Positions 24,501 through 39,500 of a stretch of 64,000 bases of DNA are shown piece by piece. Both the position numbers and the translations under genes were made by a program. The first letter of the stretch is position 1; each line of letters begins with the position of its first letter. Origin of the DNA: Strobilurus pachycystidiatus. Its lineage: Eukaryota; Basidiomycota; Agaricomycetes; Agaricales; Physalacriaceae. The DNA is taken from NCBI GenBank assembly GCA_019915135.1, contig JAHLMK010000030.1:220866-284865 (forward strand), in the 5' to 3' direction. The notes under the pieces were generated by a model. The model saw only the letters and a list, made by a program, of their open reading frames with translations, ran no database searches and was not told the DNA's origin.

Positions 24501-27500
24501 GTCAAAGGTGATGTAGGGTGCGTGCGAGTGGCCGCGGGAGGCTTGAGCTGAGATGGAGGATGATCTGGGTGGGTGTGTGAGAATGGGTGATGACAGCAGA
24601 GGCGAGGGTGTCTGTGAGCGTTCACTTTCTTTCATGCGCAACGTGTCCGAGTGGGTGTTTCTTGCTCTCGTCGGCTTGTCGGTGTCCGTCGGAAGTGGAG
24701 GGTGTGTGCGATGGACGGAGGGATGAGTATGAGCTGTGATGAGAGTTGAGGCGAGTGGCGGGGATGTCCGGGTGACTCTGCGGAGGGTGCGTGCGGAGGA
24801 ACGTGAAGGCGGGGCTGTTGTGGGCCGAGTTTGCGATTGTGTGAGATGAGGGTTTTATATTCTGAATCAGAAAAATGAGGCCGTCGCGGTGATACCCTAT
24901 GCGGGAGCTGCGGTGAGGTATTTACTTTTCTCGTGCGGCGCGCGTTCGCATCGCTCTCACGGGCCGGGGATGAGTGCGATTGAGATGAGGGTTTTATATT
25001 CTGATTCAGAAAGAAGAGGGCTTTCTGATGATACTATGTGCGGGAACGGGCGAGTGATTATTAAGTTGAGTGTGCGGCGATCGGTCGTGGTGCTGCTGCG
25101 AGCTGTGTGTGAGTGCGAATGAGAAGAGGGTTTTATATTCTGATTCAGAAAGAGGAGGGCTTTCTGAGGATACTATGTGCGAGAACGGGCGAGTGAGATG
25201 CGAGTGAGTTTGCGGCGCGGCTCGGGTTCGTGAGGCTCTGACGGGCTGAGGGAGTGTGCGATGCAGATGAGGATTTTGAAATGTGATTCAGGAAGGAGGG
25301 GGCTTTGTGGTGATACTATGTGTCGGTGCGAATGGAGGAGAATGGTGCGGTTTGCTTTTTATGTCGTTTCAAGGCGATGTATGCGTTGAGGGCCGTTCTC
25401 AGAAGGCGCGTGTCTGTGTCGGAGGCCTGTGAGCGGGTATACGGACCGGTTAGAGGGTCAGGGAGACGCGCAGTTCCGGTTAGGGTTAGAAGAGGTGCGG
25501 GTTGGTTGGGGTTCTGTCTCGGGGTGAAGAAAACGGTATTGTCTCTCGTGCGGGCGCAAAGGTGACTGTCTGTGTGAGTTTTGGGGTGAGTGTGTGAGGC
25601 TGCTGTCTGTGCGCATGTGGAATTCTGGTGTCCTGCTTATGAGAATTCCGCGTTTTGGTCAAAGGTGATGTAGGGTGCGTGCGAGTGGCCGCGGGAGGCT
25701 TGAGCTGAGATGGAGGATGATCTGGGTGGGTGTGTGAGAATGGGTGATGACAGCAGAGGCGAGGGTGTCTGTGAGCGTTCACTTTCTTTCATGCGCAACG
25801 TGTCCGAGTGGGTGTTTCTTGCTCTCGTCGGCTTGTCGGTGTCCGTCGGAAGTGGAGGGTGTGTGCGATGGACGGAGGGATGAGTATGAGCTGTGATGAG
25901 AGTTGAGGCGAGTGGCGGGGATGTCCGGGTGACTCTGCGGAGGGTGCGTGCGGAGGAACGTGAAGGCGGGGCTGTTGTGGGCCGAGTTTGCGATTGTGTG
26001 AGATGAGGGTTTTATATTCTGAATCAGAAAAATGAGGCCGTCGCGGTGATACCCTATGCGGGAGCTGCGGTGAGGTATTTACTTTTCTCGTGCGGCGCGC
26101 GTTCGCATCGCTCTCACGGGCCGGGGATGAGTGCGATTGAGATGAGGGTTTTATATTCTGATTCAGAAAGAAGAGGGCTTTCTGATGATACTATGTGCGG
26201 GAACGGGCGAGTGATTATTAAGTTGAGTGTGCGGCGATCGGTCGTGGTGCTGCTGCGAGCTGTGTGTGAGTGCGAATGAGAAGAGGGTTTTATATTCTGA
26301 TTCAGAAAGAGGAGGGCTTTCTGAGGATACTATGTGCGAGAACGGGCGAGTGAGATGCGAGTGAGTTTGCGGCGCGGCTCGGGTTCGTGAGGCTCTGACG
26401 GGCTGAGGGAGTGTGCGATGCAGATGAGGATTTTGAAATGTGATTCAGGAAGGAGGGGGCTTTGTGGTGATACTATGTGTCGGTGCGAATGGAGGAGAAT
26501 GGTGCGGTTTGCTTTTTATGTCGTTTCAAGGCGATGTATGCGTTGAGGGCCGTTCTCAGAAGGCGCGTGTCTGTGTCGGAGGCCTGTGAGCGGGTATACG
26601 GACCGGTTAGAGGGTCAGGGAGACGCGCAGTTCCGGTTAGGGTTAGAAGAGGTGCGGGTTGGTTGGGGTTCTGTCTCGGGGTGAAGAAAACGGTATTGTC
26701 TCTCGTGCGGGCGCAAAGGTGACTGTCTGTGTGAGTTTTGGGGTGAGTGTGTGAGGCTGCTGTCTGTGCGCATGTGGAATTCTGGTGTCCTGCTTATGAG
26801 AATTCCGCGTTTTGGTCAAAGGTGATGTAGGGTGCGTGCGAGTGGCCGCGGGAGGCTTGAGCTGAGATGGAGGATGATCTGGGTGGGTGTGTGAGAATGG
26901 GTGATGACAGCAGAGGCGAGGGTGTCTGTGAGCGTTCACTTTCTTTCATGCGCAACGTGTCCGAGTGGGTGTTTCTTGCTCTCGTCGGCTTGTCGGTGTC
27001 CGTCGGAAGTGGAGGGTGTGTGCGATGGACGGAGGGATGAGTATGAGCTGTGATGAGAGTTGAGGCGAGTGGCGGGGATGTCCGGGTGACTCTGCGGAGG
27101 GTGCGTGCGGAGGAACGTGAAGGCGGGGCTGTTGTGGGCCGAGTTTGCGATTGTGTGAGATGAGGGTTTTATATTCTGAATCAGAAAAATGAGGCCGTCG
27201 CGGTGATACCCTATGCGGGAGCTGCGGTGAGGTATTTACTTTTCTCGTGCGGCGCGCGTTCGCATCGCTCTCACGGGCCGGGGATGAGTGCGATTGAGAT
27301 GAGGGTTTTATATTCTGATTCAGAAAGAAGAGGGCTTTCTGATGATACTATGTGCGGGAACGGGCGAGTGATTATTAAGTTGAGTGTGCGGCGATCGGTC
27401 GTGGTGCTGCTGCGAGCTGTGTGTGAGTGCGAATGAGAAGAGGGTTTTATATTCTGATTCAGAAAGAGGAGGGCTTTCTGAGGATACTATGTGCGAGAAC

Positions 27501-30500
27501 GGGCGAGTGAGATGCGAGTGAGTTTGCGGCGCGGCTCGGGTTCGTGAGGCTCTGACGGGCTGAGGGAGTGGTGCGATGCAGATGAGGATTTTGAAATGTG
27601 ATTCAGGAAGGAGGGGGCTTTGTGGTGATACTATGTGTCGGTGCGAATGGAGGAGAATGGTGCGGTTGCTTTTATGTCGTTCAAGGCGATGTATGCGTTG
27701 AGGGCCGTTCTCAGAAGTGCGCGTGTCTGTGTCGGAGGCCTGTGAGCGGGTATACGGACCGGTTAGAGGGTCAGGGAGACGCGCAGTTCCGGTTAGGGTT
27801 AGAAGAGGTGCGGGTTGGTTGGGGTTCTGTCTCGGGGTGAAGAAAACGGTATTGTCTCTCGTGCGGGCGCAAAGGTGACTGTCTGTGTGAGTTTTGGGGT
27901 GAGTGTGTGAGGCTGCTGTCTGTGCGCATGTGGAATTCTGGTGTCCTGCTTATGAGAATTCCGCGTTTTGGTCAAAGGTGATGTAGGGTGCGTGCGAGTG
28001 GCCGCGGGAGGCTTGAGCTGAGATGGAGGATGATCTGGGTGGGTGTGTGAGAATGGGTGATGACAGCAGAGGCGAGGGTGTCTGTGAGCGTTCACTTTCT
28101 TTCATGCGCAACGTGTCCGAGTGGGTGTTTCTTGCTCTCGTCGGCTTGTCGGTGTCCGTCGGAAGTGGAGGGTGTGTGCGATGGACGGAGGGATGAGTAT
28201 GAGCTGTGATGAGAGTTGAGGCGAGTGGCGGGGATGTCCGGGTGACTCTGCGGAGGGTGCGTGCGGAGGAACGTGAAGGCGGGGCTGTTGTGGGCCGAGT
28301 TTGCGATTGTGTGAGATGAGGGTTTTATATTCTGAATCAGAAAAATGAGGCCGTCGCGGTGATACCCTATGCGGGAGCTGCGGTGAGGTATTTACTTTTC
28401 TCGTGCGGCGCGCGTTCGCATCGCTCTCACGGGCCGGGGATGAGTGCGATTGAGATGAGGGTTTTATATTCTGATTCAGAAAGAAGAGGGCTTTCTGATG
28501 ATACTATGTGCGGGAACGGGCGAGTGATTATTAAGTTGAGTGTGCGGCGATCGGTCGTGGTGCTGCTGCGAGCTGTGTGTGAGTGCGAATGAGAAGAGGG
28601 TTTTATATTCTGATTCAGAAAGAGGAGGGCTTTCTGAGGATACTATGTGCGAGAACGGGCGAGTGAGATGCGAGTGAGTTTGCGGCGCGGCTCGGGTTCG
28701 TGAGGCTCTGACGGGCTGAGGGAGTGTGCGATGCAGATGAGGATTTTGAAATGTGATTCAGGAAGGAGGGGGCTTTGTGGTGATACTATGTGTCGGTGCG
28801 AATGGAGGAGAATGGTGCGGTTTGCTTTTTATGTCGTTTCAAGGCGATGTATGCGTTGAGGGCCGTTCTCAGAAGGCGCGTGTCTGTGTCGGAGGCCTGT
28901 GAGCGGGTATACGGACCGGTTAGAGGGTCAGGGAGACGCGCAGTTCCGGTTAGGGTTAGAAGAGGTGCGGGTTGGTTGGGGTTCTGTCTCGGGGTGAAGA
29001 AAACGGTATTGTCTCTCGTGCGGGCGCAAAGGTGACTGTCTGTGTGAGTTTTGGGGTGAGTGTGTGAGGCTGCTGTCTGTGCGCATGTGGAATTCTGGTG
29101 TCCTGCTTATGAGAATTCCGCGTTTTGGTCAAAGGTGATGTAGGGTGCGTGCGAGTGGCCGCGGGAGGCTTGAGCTGAGATGGAGGATGATCTGGGTGGG
29201 TGTGTGAGAATGGGTGATGACAGCAGAGGCGAGGGTGTCTGTGAGCGTTCACTTTCTTTCATGCGCAACGTGTCCGAGTGGGTGTTTCTTGCTCTCGTCG
29301 GCTTGTCGGTGTCCGTCGGAAGTGGAGGGTGTGTGCGATGGACGGAGGGATGAGTATGAGCTGTGATGAGAGTTGAGGCGAGTGGCGGGGATGTCCGGGT
29401 GACTCTGCGGAGGGTGCGTGCGGAGGAACGTGAAGGCGGGGCTGTTGTGGGCCGAGTTTGCGATTGTGTGAGATGAGGGTTTTATATTCTGAATCAGAAA
29501 AATGAGGCCGTCGCGGTGATACCCTATGCGGGAGCTGCGGTGAGGTATTTACTTTTCTCGTGCGGCGCGCGTTCGCATCGCTCTCACGGGCCGGGGATGA
29601 GTGCGATTGAGATGAGGGTTTTATATTCTGATTCAGAAAGAAGAGGGCTTTCTGATGATACTATGTGCGGGAACGGGCGAGTGATTATTAAGTTGAGTGT
29701 GCGGCGATCGGTCGTGGTGCTGCTGCGAGCTGTGTGTGAGTGCGAATGAGAAGAGGGTTTTATATTCTGATTCAGAAAGAGGAGGGCTTTCTGAGGATAC
29801 TATGTGCGAGAACGGGCGAGTGAGATGCGAGTGAGTTTGCGGCGCGGCTCGGGTTCGTGAGGCTCTGACGGGCTGAGGGAGTGTGCGATGCAGATGAGGA
29901 TTTTGAAATGTGATTCAGGAAGGAGGGGGCTTTGTGGTGATACTATGTGTCGGTGCGAATGGAGGAGAATGGTGCGGTTTGCTTTTTATGTCGTTTCAAG
30001 GCGATGTATGCGTTGAGGGCCGTTCTCAGAAGGCGCGTGTCTGTGTCGGAGGCCTGTGAGCGGGTATACGGACCGGTTAGAGGGTCAGGGAGACGCGCAG
30101 TTCCGGTTAGGGTTAGAAGAGGTGCGGGTTGGTTGGGGTTCTGTCTCGGGGTGAAGAAAACGGTATTGTCTCTCGTGCGGGCGCAAAGGTGACTGTCTGT
30201 GTGAGTTTTGGGGTGAGTGTGTGAGGCTGCTGTCTGTGCGCATGTGGAATTCTGGTGTCCTGCTTATGAGAATTCCGCGTTTTGGTCAAAGGTGATGTAG
30301 GGTGCGTGCGAGTGGCCGCGGGAGGCTTGAGCTGAGATGGAGGATGATCTGGGTGGGTGTGTGAGAATGGGTGATGACAGCAGAGGCGAGGGTGTCTGTG
30401 AGCGTTCACTTTCTTTCATGCGCAACGTGTCCGAGTGGGTGTTTCTTGCTCTCGTCGGCTTGTCGGTGTCCGTCGGAAGTGGAGGGTGTGTGCGATGGAC

Positions 30501-33500
30501 GGAGGGATGAGTATGAGCTGTGATGAGAGTTGAGGCGAGTGGCGGGGATGTCCGGGTGACTCTGCGGAGGGTGCGTGCGGAGGAACGTGAAGGCGGGGCT
30601 GTTGTGGGCCGAGTTTGCGATTGTGTGAGATGAGGGTTTTATATTCTGAATCAGAAAAATGAGGCCGTCGCGGTGATACCCTATGCGGGAGCTGCGGTGA
30701 GGTATTTACTTTTCTCGTGCGGCGCGCGTTCGCATCGCTCTCACGGGCCGGGGATGAGTGCGATTGAGATGAGGGTTTTATATTCTGATTCAGAAAGAAG
30801 AGGGCTTTCTGATGATACTATGTGCGGGAACGGGCGAGTGATTATTAAGTTGAGTGTGCGGCGATCGGTCGTGGTGCTGCTGCGAGCTGTGTGTGAGTGC
30901 GAATGAGAAGAGGGTTTTATATTCTGATTCAGAAAGAGGAGGGCTTTCTGAGGATACTATGTGCGAGAACGGGCGAGTGAGATGCGAGTGAGTTTGCGGC
31001 GCGGCTCGGGTTCGTGAGGCTCTGACGGGCTGAGGGAGTGTGCGATGCAGATGAGGATTTTGAAATGTGATTCAGGAAGGAGGGGGCTTTGTGGTGATAC
31101 TATGTGTCGGTGCGAATGGAGGAGAATGGTGCGGTTTGCTTTTTATGTCGTTTCAAGGCGATGTATGCGTTGAGGGCCGTTCTCAGAAGGCGCGTGTCTG
31201 TGTCGGAGGCCTGTGAGCGGGTATACGGACCGGTTAGAGGGTCAGGGAGACGCGCAGTTCCGGTTAGGGTTAGAAGAGGTGCGGGTTGGTTGGGGTTCTG
31301 TCTCGGGGTGAAGAAAACGGTATTGTCTCTCGTGCGGGCGCAAAGGTGACTGTCTGTGTGAGTTTTGGGGTGAGTGTGTGAGGCTGCTGTCTGTGCGCAT
31401 GTGGAATTCTGGTGTCCTGCTTATGAGAATTCCGCGTTTTGGTCAAAGGTGATGTAGGGTGCGTGCGAGTGGCCGCGGGAGGCTTGAGCTGAGATGGAGG
31501 ATGATCTGGGTGGGTGTGTGAGAATGGGTGATGACAGCAGAGGCGAGGGTGTCTGTGAGCGTTCACTTTCTTTCATGCGCAACGTGTCCGAGTGGGTGTT
31601 TCTTGCTCTCGTCGGCTTGTCGGTGTCCGTCGGAAGTGGAGGGTGTGTGCGATGGACGGAGGGATGAGTATGAGCTGTGATGAGAGTTGAGGCGAGTGGC
31701 GGGGATGTCCGGGTGACTCTGCGGAGGGTGCGTGCGGAGGAACGTGAAGGCGGGGCTGTTGTGGGCCGAGTTTGCGATTGTGTGAGATGAGGGTTTTATA
31801 TTCTGAATCAGAAAAATGAGGCCGTCGCGGTGATACCCTATGCGGGAGCTGCGGTGAGGTATTTACTTTTCTCGTGCGGCGCGCGTTCGCATCGCTCTCA
31901 CGGGCCGGGGATGAGTGCGATTGAGATGAGGGTTTTATATTCTGATTCAGAAAGAAGAGGGCTTTCTGATGATACTATGTGCGGGAACGGGCGAGTGATT
32001 ATTAAGTTGAGTGTGCGGCGATCGGTCGTGGTGCTGCTGCGAGCTGTGTGTGAGTGCGAATGAGAAGAGGGTTTTATATTCTGATTCAGAAAGAGGAGGG
32101 CTTTCTGAGGATACTATGTGCGAGAACGGGCGAGTGAGATGCGAGTGAGTTTGCGGCGCGGCTCGGGTTCGTGAGGCTCTGACGGGCTGAGGGAGTGTGC
32201 GATGCAGATGAGGATTTTGAAATGTGATTCAGGAAGGAGGGGGCTTTGTGGTGATACTATGTGTCGGTGCGAATGGAGGAGAATGGTGCGGTTTGCTTTT
32301 TATGTCGTTTCAAGGCGATGTATGCGTTGAGGGCCGTTCTCAGAAGGCGCGTGTCTGTGTCGGAGGCCTGTGAGCGGGTATACGGACCGGTTAGAGGGTC
32401 AGGGAGACGCGCAGTTCCGGTTAGGGTTAGAAGAGGTGCGGGTTGGTTGGGGTTCTGTCTCGGGGTGAAGAAAACGGTATTGTCTCTCGTGCGGGCGCAA
32501 AGGTGACTGTCTGTGTGAGTTTTGGGGTGAGTGTGTGAGGCTGCTGTCTGTGCGCATGTGGAATTCTGGTGTCCTGCTTATGAGAATTCCGCGTTTTGGT
32601 CAAAGGTGATGTAGGGTGCGTGCGAGTGGCCGCGGGAGGCTTGAGCTGAGATGGAGGATGATCTGGGTGGGTGTGTGAGAATGGGTGATGACAGCAGAGG
32701 CGAGGGTGTCTGTGAGCGTTCACTTTCTTTCATGCGCAACGTGTCCGAGTGGGTGTTTCTTGCTCTCGTCGGCTTGTCGGTGTCCGTCGGAAGTGGAGGG
32801 TGTGTGCGATGGACGGAGGGATGAGTATGAGCTGTGATGAGAGTTGAGGCGAGTGGCGGGGATGTCCGGGTGACTCTGCGGAGGGTGCGTGCGGAGGAAC
32901 GTGAAGGCGGGGCTGTTGTGGGCCGAGTTTGCGATTGTGTGAGATGAGGGTTTTATATTCTGAATCAGAAAAATGAGGCCGTCGCGGTGATACCCTATGC
33001 GGGAGCTGCGGTGAGGTATTTACTTTTCTCGTGCGGCGCGCGTTCGCATCGCTCTCACGGGCCGGGGATGAGTGCGATTGAGATGAGGGTTTTATATTCT
33101 GATTCAGAAAGAAGAGGGCTTTCTGATGATACTATGTGCGGGAACGGGCGAGTGATTATTAAGTTGAGTGTGCGGCGATCGGTCGTGGTGCTGCTGCGAG
33201 CTGTGTGTGAGTGCGAATGAGAAGAGGGTTTTATATTCTGATTCAGAAAGAGGAGGGCTTTCTGAGGATACTATGTGCGAGAACGGGCGAGTGAGATGCG
33301 AGTGAGTTTGCGGCGCGGCTCGGGTTCGTGAGGCTCTGACGGGCTGAGGGAGTGTGCGATGCAGATGAGGATTTTGAAATGTGATTCAGGAAGGAGGGGG
33401 CTTTGTGGTGATACTATGTGTCGGTGCGAATGGAGGAGAATGGTGCGGTTTGCTTTTTATGTCGTTTCAAGGCGATGTATGCGTTGAGGGCCGTTCTCAG

Positions 33501-36500
33501 AAGGCGCGTGTCTGTGTCGGAGGCCTGTGAGCGGGTATACGGACCGGTTAGAGGGTCAGGGAGACGCGCAGTTCCGGTTAGGGTTAGAAGAGGTGCGGGT
33601 TGGTTGGGGTTCTGTCTCGGGGTGAAGAAAACGGTATTGTCTCTCGTGCGGGCGCAAAGGTGACTGTCTGTGTGAGTTTTGGGGTGAGTGTGTGAGGCTG
33701 CTGTCTGTGCGCATGTGGAATTCTGGTGTCCTGCTTATGAGAATTCCGCGTTTTGGTCAAAGGTGATGTAGGGTGCGTGCGAGTGGCCGCGGGAGGCTTG
33801 AGCTGAGATGGAGGATGATCTGGGTGGGTGTGTGAGAATGGGTGATGACAGCAGAGGCGAGGGTGTCTGTGAGCGTTCACTTTCTTTCATGCGCAACGTG
33901 TCCGAGTGGGTGTTTCTTGCTCTCGTCGGCTTGTCGGTGTCCGTCGGAAGTGGAGGGTGTGTGCGATGGACGGAGGGATGAGTATGAGCTGTGATGAGAG
34001 TTGAGGCGAGTGGCGGGGATGTCCGGGTGACTCTGCGGAGGGTGCGTGCGGAGGAACGTGAAGGCGGGGCTGTTGTGGGCCGAGTTTGCGATTGTGTGAG
34101 ATGAGGGTTTTATATTCTGAATCAGAAAAATGAGGCCGTCGCGGTGATACCCTATGCGGGAGCTGCGGTGAGGTATTTACTTTTCTCGTGCGGCGCGCGT
34201 TCGCATCGCTCTCACGGGCCGGGGATGAGTGCGATTGAGATGAGGGTTTTATATTCTGATTCAGAAAGAAGAGGGCTTTCTGATGATACTATGTGCGGGA
34301 ACGGGCGAGTGATTATTAAGTTGAGTGTGCGGCGATCGGTCGTGGTGCTGCTGCGAGCTGTGTGTGAGTGCGAATGAGAAGAGGGTTTTATATTCTGATT
34401 CAGAAAGAGGAGGGCTTTCTGAGGATACTATGTGCGAGAACGGGCGAGTGAGATGCGAGTGAGTTTGCGGCGCGGCTCGGGTTCGTGAGGCTCTGACGGG
34501 CTGAGGGAGTGTGCGATGCAGATGAGGATTTTGAAATGTGATTCAGGAAGGAGGGGGCTTTGTGGTGATACTATGTGTCGGTGCGAATGGAGGAGAATGG
34601 TGCGGTTTGCTTTTTATGTCGTTTCAAGGCGATGTATGCGTTGAGGGCCGTTCTCAGAAGGCGCGTGTCTGTGTCGGAGGCCTGTGAGCGGGTATACGGA
34701 CCGGTTAGAGGGTCAGGGAGACGCGCAGTTCCGGTTAGGGTTAGAAGAGGTGCGGGTTGGTTGGGGTTCTGTCTCGGGGTGAAGAAAACGGTATTGTCTC
34801 TCGTGCGGGCGCAAAGGTGACTGTCTGTGTGAGTTTTGGGGTGAGTGTGTGAGGCTGCTGTCTGTGCGCATGTGGAATTCTGGTGTCCTGCTTATGAGAA
34901 TTCCGCGTTTTGGTCAAAGGTGATGTAGGGTGCGTGCGAGTGGCCGCGGGAGGCTTGAGCTGAGATGGAGGATGATCTGGGTGGGTGTGTGAGAATGGGT
35001 GATGACAGCAGAGGCGAGGGTGTCTGTGAGCGTTCACTTTCTTTCATGCGCAACGTGTCCGAGTGGGTGTTTCTTGCTCTCGTCGGCTTGTCGGTGTCCG
35101 TCGGAAGTGGAGGGTGTGTGCGATGGACGGAGGGATGAGTATGAGCTGTGATGAGAGTTGAGGCGAGTGGCGGGGATGTCCGGGTGACTCTGCGGAGGGT
35201 GCGTGCGGAGGAACGTGAAGGCGGGGCTGTTGTGGGCCGAGTTTGCGATTGTGTGAGATGAGGGTTTTATATTCTGAATCAGAAAAATGAGGCCGTCGCG
35301 GTGATACCCTATGCGGGAGCTGCGGTGAGGTATTTACTTTTCTCGTGCGGCGCGCGTTCGCATCGCTCTCACGGGCCGGGGATGAGTGCGATTGAGATGA
35401 GGGTTTTATATTCTGATTCAGAAAGAAGAGGGCTTTCTGATGATACTATGTGCGGGAACGGGCGAGTGATTATTAAGTTGAGTGTGCGGCGATCGGTCGT
35501 GGTGCTGCTGCGAGCTGTGTGTGAGTGCGAATGAGAAGAGGGTTTTATATTCTGATTCAGAAAGAGGAGGGCTTTCTGAGGATACTATGTGCGAGAACGG
35601 GCGAGTGAGATGCGAGTGAGTTTGCGGCGCGGCTCGGGTTCGTGAGGCTCTGACGGGCTGAGGGAGTGTGCGATGCAGATGAGGATTTTGAAATGTGATT
35701 CAGGAAGGAGGGGGCTTTGTGGTGATACTATGTGTCGGTGCGAATGGAGGAGAATGGTGCGGTTTGCTTTTTATGTCGTTTCAAGGCGATGTATGCGTTG
35801 AGGGCCGTTCTCAGAAGGCGCGTGTCTGTGTCGGAGGCCTGTGAGCGGGTATACGGACCGGTTAGAGGGTCAGGGAGACGCGCAGTTCCGGTTAGGGTTA
35901 GAAGAGGTGCGGGTTGGTTGGGGTTCTGTCTCGGGGTGAAGAAAACGGTATTGTCTCTCGTGCGGGCGCAAAGGTGACTGTCTGTGTGAGTTTTGGGGTG
36001 AGTGTGTGAGGCTGCTGTCTGTGCGCATGTGGAATTCTGGTGTCCTGCTTATGAGAATTCCGCGTTTTGGTCAAAGGTGATGTAGGGTGCGTGCGAGTGG
36101 CCGCGGGAGGCTTGAGCTGAGATGGAGGATGATCTGGGTGGGTGTGTGAGAATGGGTGATGACAGCAGAGGCGAGGGTGTCTGTGAGCGTTCACTTTCTT
36201 TCATGCGCAACGTGTCCGAGTGGGTGTTTCTTGCTCTCGTCGGCTTGTCGGTGTCCGTCGGAAGTGGAGGGTGTGTGCGATGGACGGAGGGATGAGTATG
36301 AGCTGTGATGAGAGTTGAGGCGAGTGGCGGGGATGTCCGGGTGACTCTGCGGAGGGTGCGTGCGGAGGAACGTGAAGGCGGGGCTGTTGTGGGCCGAGTT
36401 TGCGATTGTGTGAGATGAGGGTTTTATATTCTGAATCAGAAAAATGAGGCCGTCGCGGTGATACCCTATGCGGGAGCTGCGGTGAGGTATTTACTTTTCT

Positions 36501-39500
36501 CGTGCGGCGCGCGTTCGCATCGCTCTCACGGGCCGGGGATGAGTGCGATTGAGATGAGGGTTTTATATTCTGATTCAGAAAGAAGAGGGCTTTCTGATGA
36601 TACTATGTGCGGGAACGGGCGAGTGATTATTAAGTTGAGTGTGCGGCGATCGGTCGTGGTGCTGCTGCGAGCTGTGTGTGAGTGCGAATGAGAAGAGGGT
36701 TTTATATTCTGATTCAGAAAGAGGAGGGCTTTCTGAGGATACTATGTGCGAGAACGGGCGAGTGAGATGCGAGTGAGTTTGCGGCGCGGCTCGGGTTCGT
36801 GAGGCTCTGACGGGCTGAGGGAGTGTGCGATGCAGATGAGGATTTTGAAATGTGATTCAGGAAGGAGGGGGCTTTGTGGTGATACTATGTGTCGGTGCGA
36901 ATGGAGGAGAATGGTGCGGTTTGCTTTTTATGTCGTTTCAAGGCGATGTATGCGTTGAGGGCCGTTCTCAGAAGGCGCGTGTCTGTGTCGGAGGCCTGTG
37001 AGCGGGTATACGGACCGGTTAGAGGGTCAGGGAGACGCGCAGTTCCGGTTAGGGTTAGAAGAGGTGCGGGTTGGTTGGGGTTCTGTCTCGGGGTGAAGAA
37101 AACGGTATTGTCTCTCGTGCGGGCGCAAAGGTGACTGTCTGTGTGAGTTTTGGGGTGAGTGTGTGAGGCTGCTGTCTGTGCGCATGTGGAATTCTGGTGT
37201 CCTGCTTATGAGAATTCCGCGTTTTGGTCAAAGGTGATGTAGGGTGCGTGCGAGTGGCCGCGGGAGGCTTGAGCTGAGATGGAGGATGATCTGGGTGGGT
37301 GTGTGAGAATGGGTGATGACAGCAGAGGCGAGGGTGTCTGTGAGCGTTCACTTTCTTTCATGCGCAACGTGTCCGAGTGGGTGTTTCTTGCTCTCGTCGG
37401 CTTGTCGGTGTCCGTCGGAAGTGGAGGGTGTGTGCGATGGACGGAGGGATGAGTATGAGCTGTGATGAGAGTTGAGGCGAGTGGCGGGGATGTCCGGGTG
37501 ACTCTGCGGAGGGTGCGTGCGGAGGAACGTGAAGGCGGGGCTGTTGTGGGCCGAGTTTGCGATTGTGTGAGATGAGGGTTTTATATTCTGAATCAGAAAA
37601 ATGAGGCCGTCGCGGTGATACCCTATGCGGGAGCTGCGGTGAGGTATTTACTTTTCTCGTGCGGCGCGCGTTCGCATCGCTCTCACGGGCCGGGGATGAG
37701 TGCGATTGAGATGAGGGTTTTATATTCTGATTCAGAAAGAAGAGGGCTTTCTGATGATACTATGTGCGGGAACGGGCGAGTGATTATTAAGTTGAGTGTG
37801 CGGCGATCGGTCGTGGTGCTGCTGCGAGCTGTGTGTGAGTGCGAATGAGAAGAGGGTTTTATATTCTGATTCAGAAAGAGGAGGGCTTTCTGAGGATACT
37901 ATGTGCGAGAACGGGCGAGTGAGATGCGAGTGAGTTTGCGGCGCGGCTCGGGTTCGTGAGGCTCTGACGGGCTGAGGGAGTGTGCGATGCAGATGAGGAT
38001 TTTGAAATGTGATTCAGGAAGGAGGGGGCTTTGTGGTGATACTATGTGTCGGTGCGAATGGAGGAGAATGGTGCGGTTTGCTTTTTATGTCGTTTCAAGG
38101 CGATGTATGCGTTGAGGGCCGTTCTCAGAAGGCGCGTGTCTGTGTCGGAGGCCTGTGAGCGGGTATACGGACCGGTTAGAGGGTCAGGGAGACGCGCAGT
38201 TCCGGTTAGGGTTAGAAGAGGTGCGGGTTGGTTGGGGTTCTGTCTCGGGGTGAAGAAAACGGTATTGTCTCTCGTGCGGGCGCAAAGGTGACTGTCTGTG
38301 TGAGTTTTGGGGTGAGTGTGTGAGGCTGCTGTCTGTGCGCATGTGGAATTCTGGTGTCCTGCTTATGAGAATTCCGCGTTTTGGTCAAAGGTGATGTAGG
38401 GTGCGTGCGAGTGGCCGCGGGAGGCTTGAGCTGAGATGGAGGATGATCTGGGTGGGTGTGTGAGAATGGGTGATGACAGCAGAGGCGAGGGTGTCTGTGA
38501 GCGTTCACTTTCTTTCATGCGCAACGTGTCCGAGTGGGTGTTTCTTGCTCTCGTCGGCTTGTCGGTGTCCGTCGGAAGTGGAGGGTGTGTGCGATGGACG
38601 GAGGGATGAGTATGAGCTGTGATGAGAGTTGAGGCGAGTGGCGGGGATGTCCGGGTGACTCTGCGGAGGGTGCGTGCGGAGGAACGTGAAGGCGGGGCTG
38701 TTGTGGGCCGAGTTTGCGATTGTGTGAGATGAGGGTTTTATATTCTGAATCAGAAAAATGAGGCCGTCGCGGTGATACCCTATGCGGGAGCTGCGGTGAG
38801 GTATTTACTTTTCTCGTGCGGCGCGCGTTCGCATCGCTCTCACGGGCCGGGGATGAGTGCGATTGAGATGAGGGTTTTATATTCTGATTCAGAAAGAAGA
38901 GGGCTTTCTGATGATACTATGTGCGGGAACGGGCGAGTGATTATTAAGTTGAGTGTGCGGCGATCGGTCGTGGTGCTGCTGCGAGCTGTGTGTGAGTGCG
39001 AATGAGAAGAGGGTTTTATATTCTGATTCAGAAAGAGGAGGGCTTTCTGAGGATACTATGTGCGAGAACGGGCGAGTGAGATGCGAGTGAGTTTGCGGCG
39101 CGGCTCGGGTTCGTGAGGCTCTGACGGGCTGAGGGAGTGTGCGATGCAGATGAGGATTTTGAAATGTGATTCAGGAAGGAGGGGGCTTTGTGGTGATACT
39201 ATGTGTCGGTGCGAATGGAGGAGAATGGTGCGGTTTGCTTTTTATGTCGTTTCAAGGCGATGTATGCGTTGAGGGCCGTTCTCAGAAGGCGCGTGTCTGT
39301 GTCGGAGGCCTGTGAGCGGGTATACGGACCGGTTAGAGGGTCAGGGAGACGCGCAGTTCCGGTTAGGGTTAGAAGAGGTGCGGGTTGGTTGGGGTTCTGT
39401 CTCGGGGTGAAGAAAACGGTATTGTCTCTCGTGCGGGCGCAAAGGTGACTGTCTGTGTGAGTTTTGGGGTGAGTGTGTGAGGCTGCTGTCTGTGCGCATG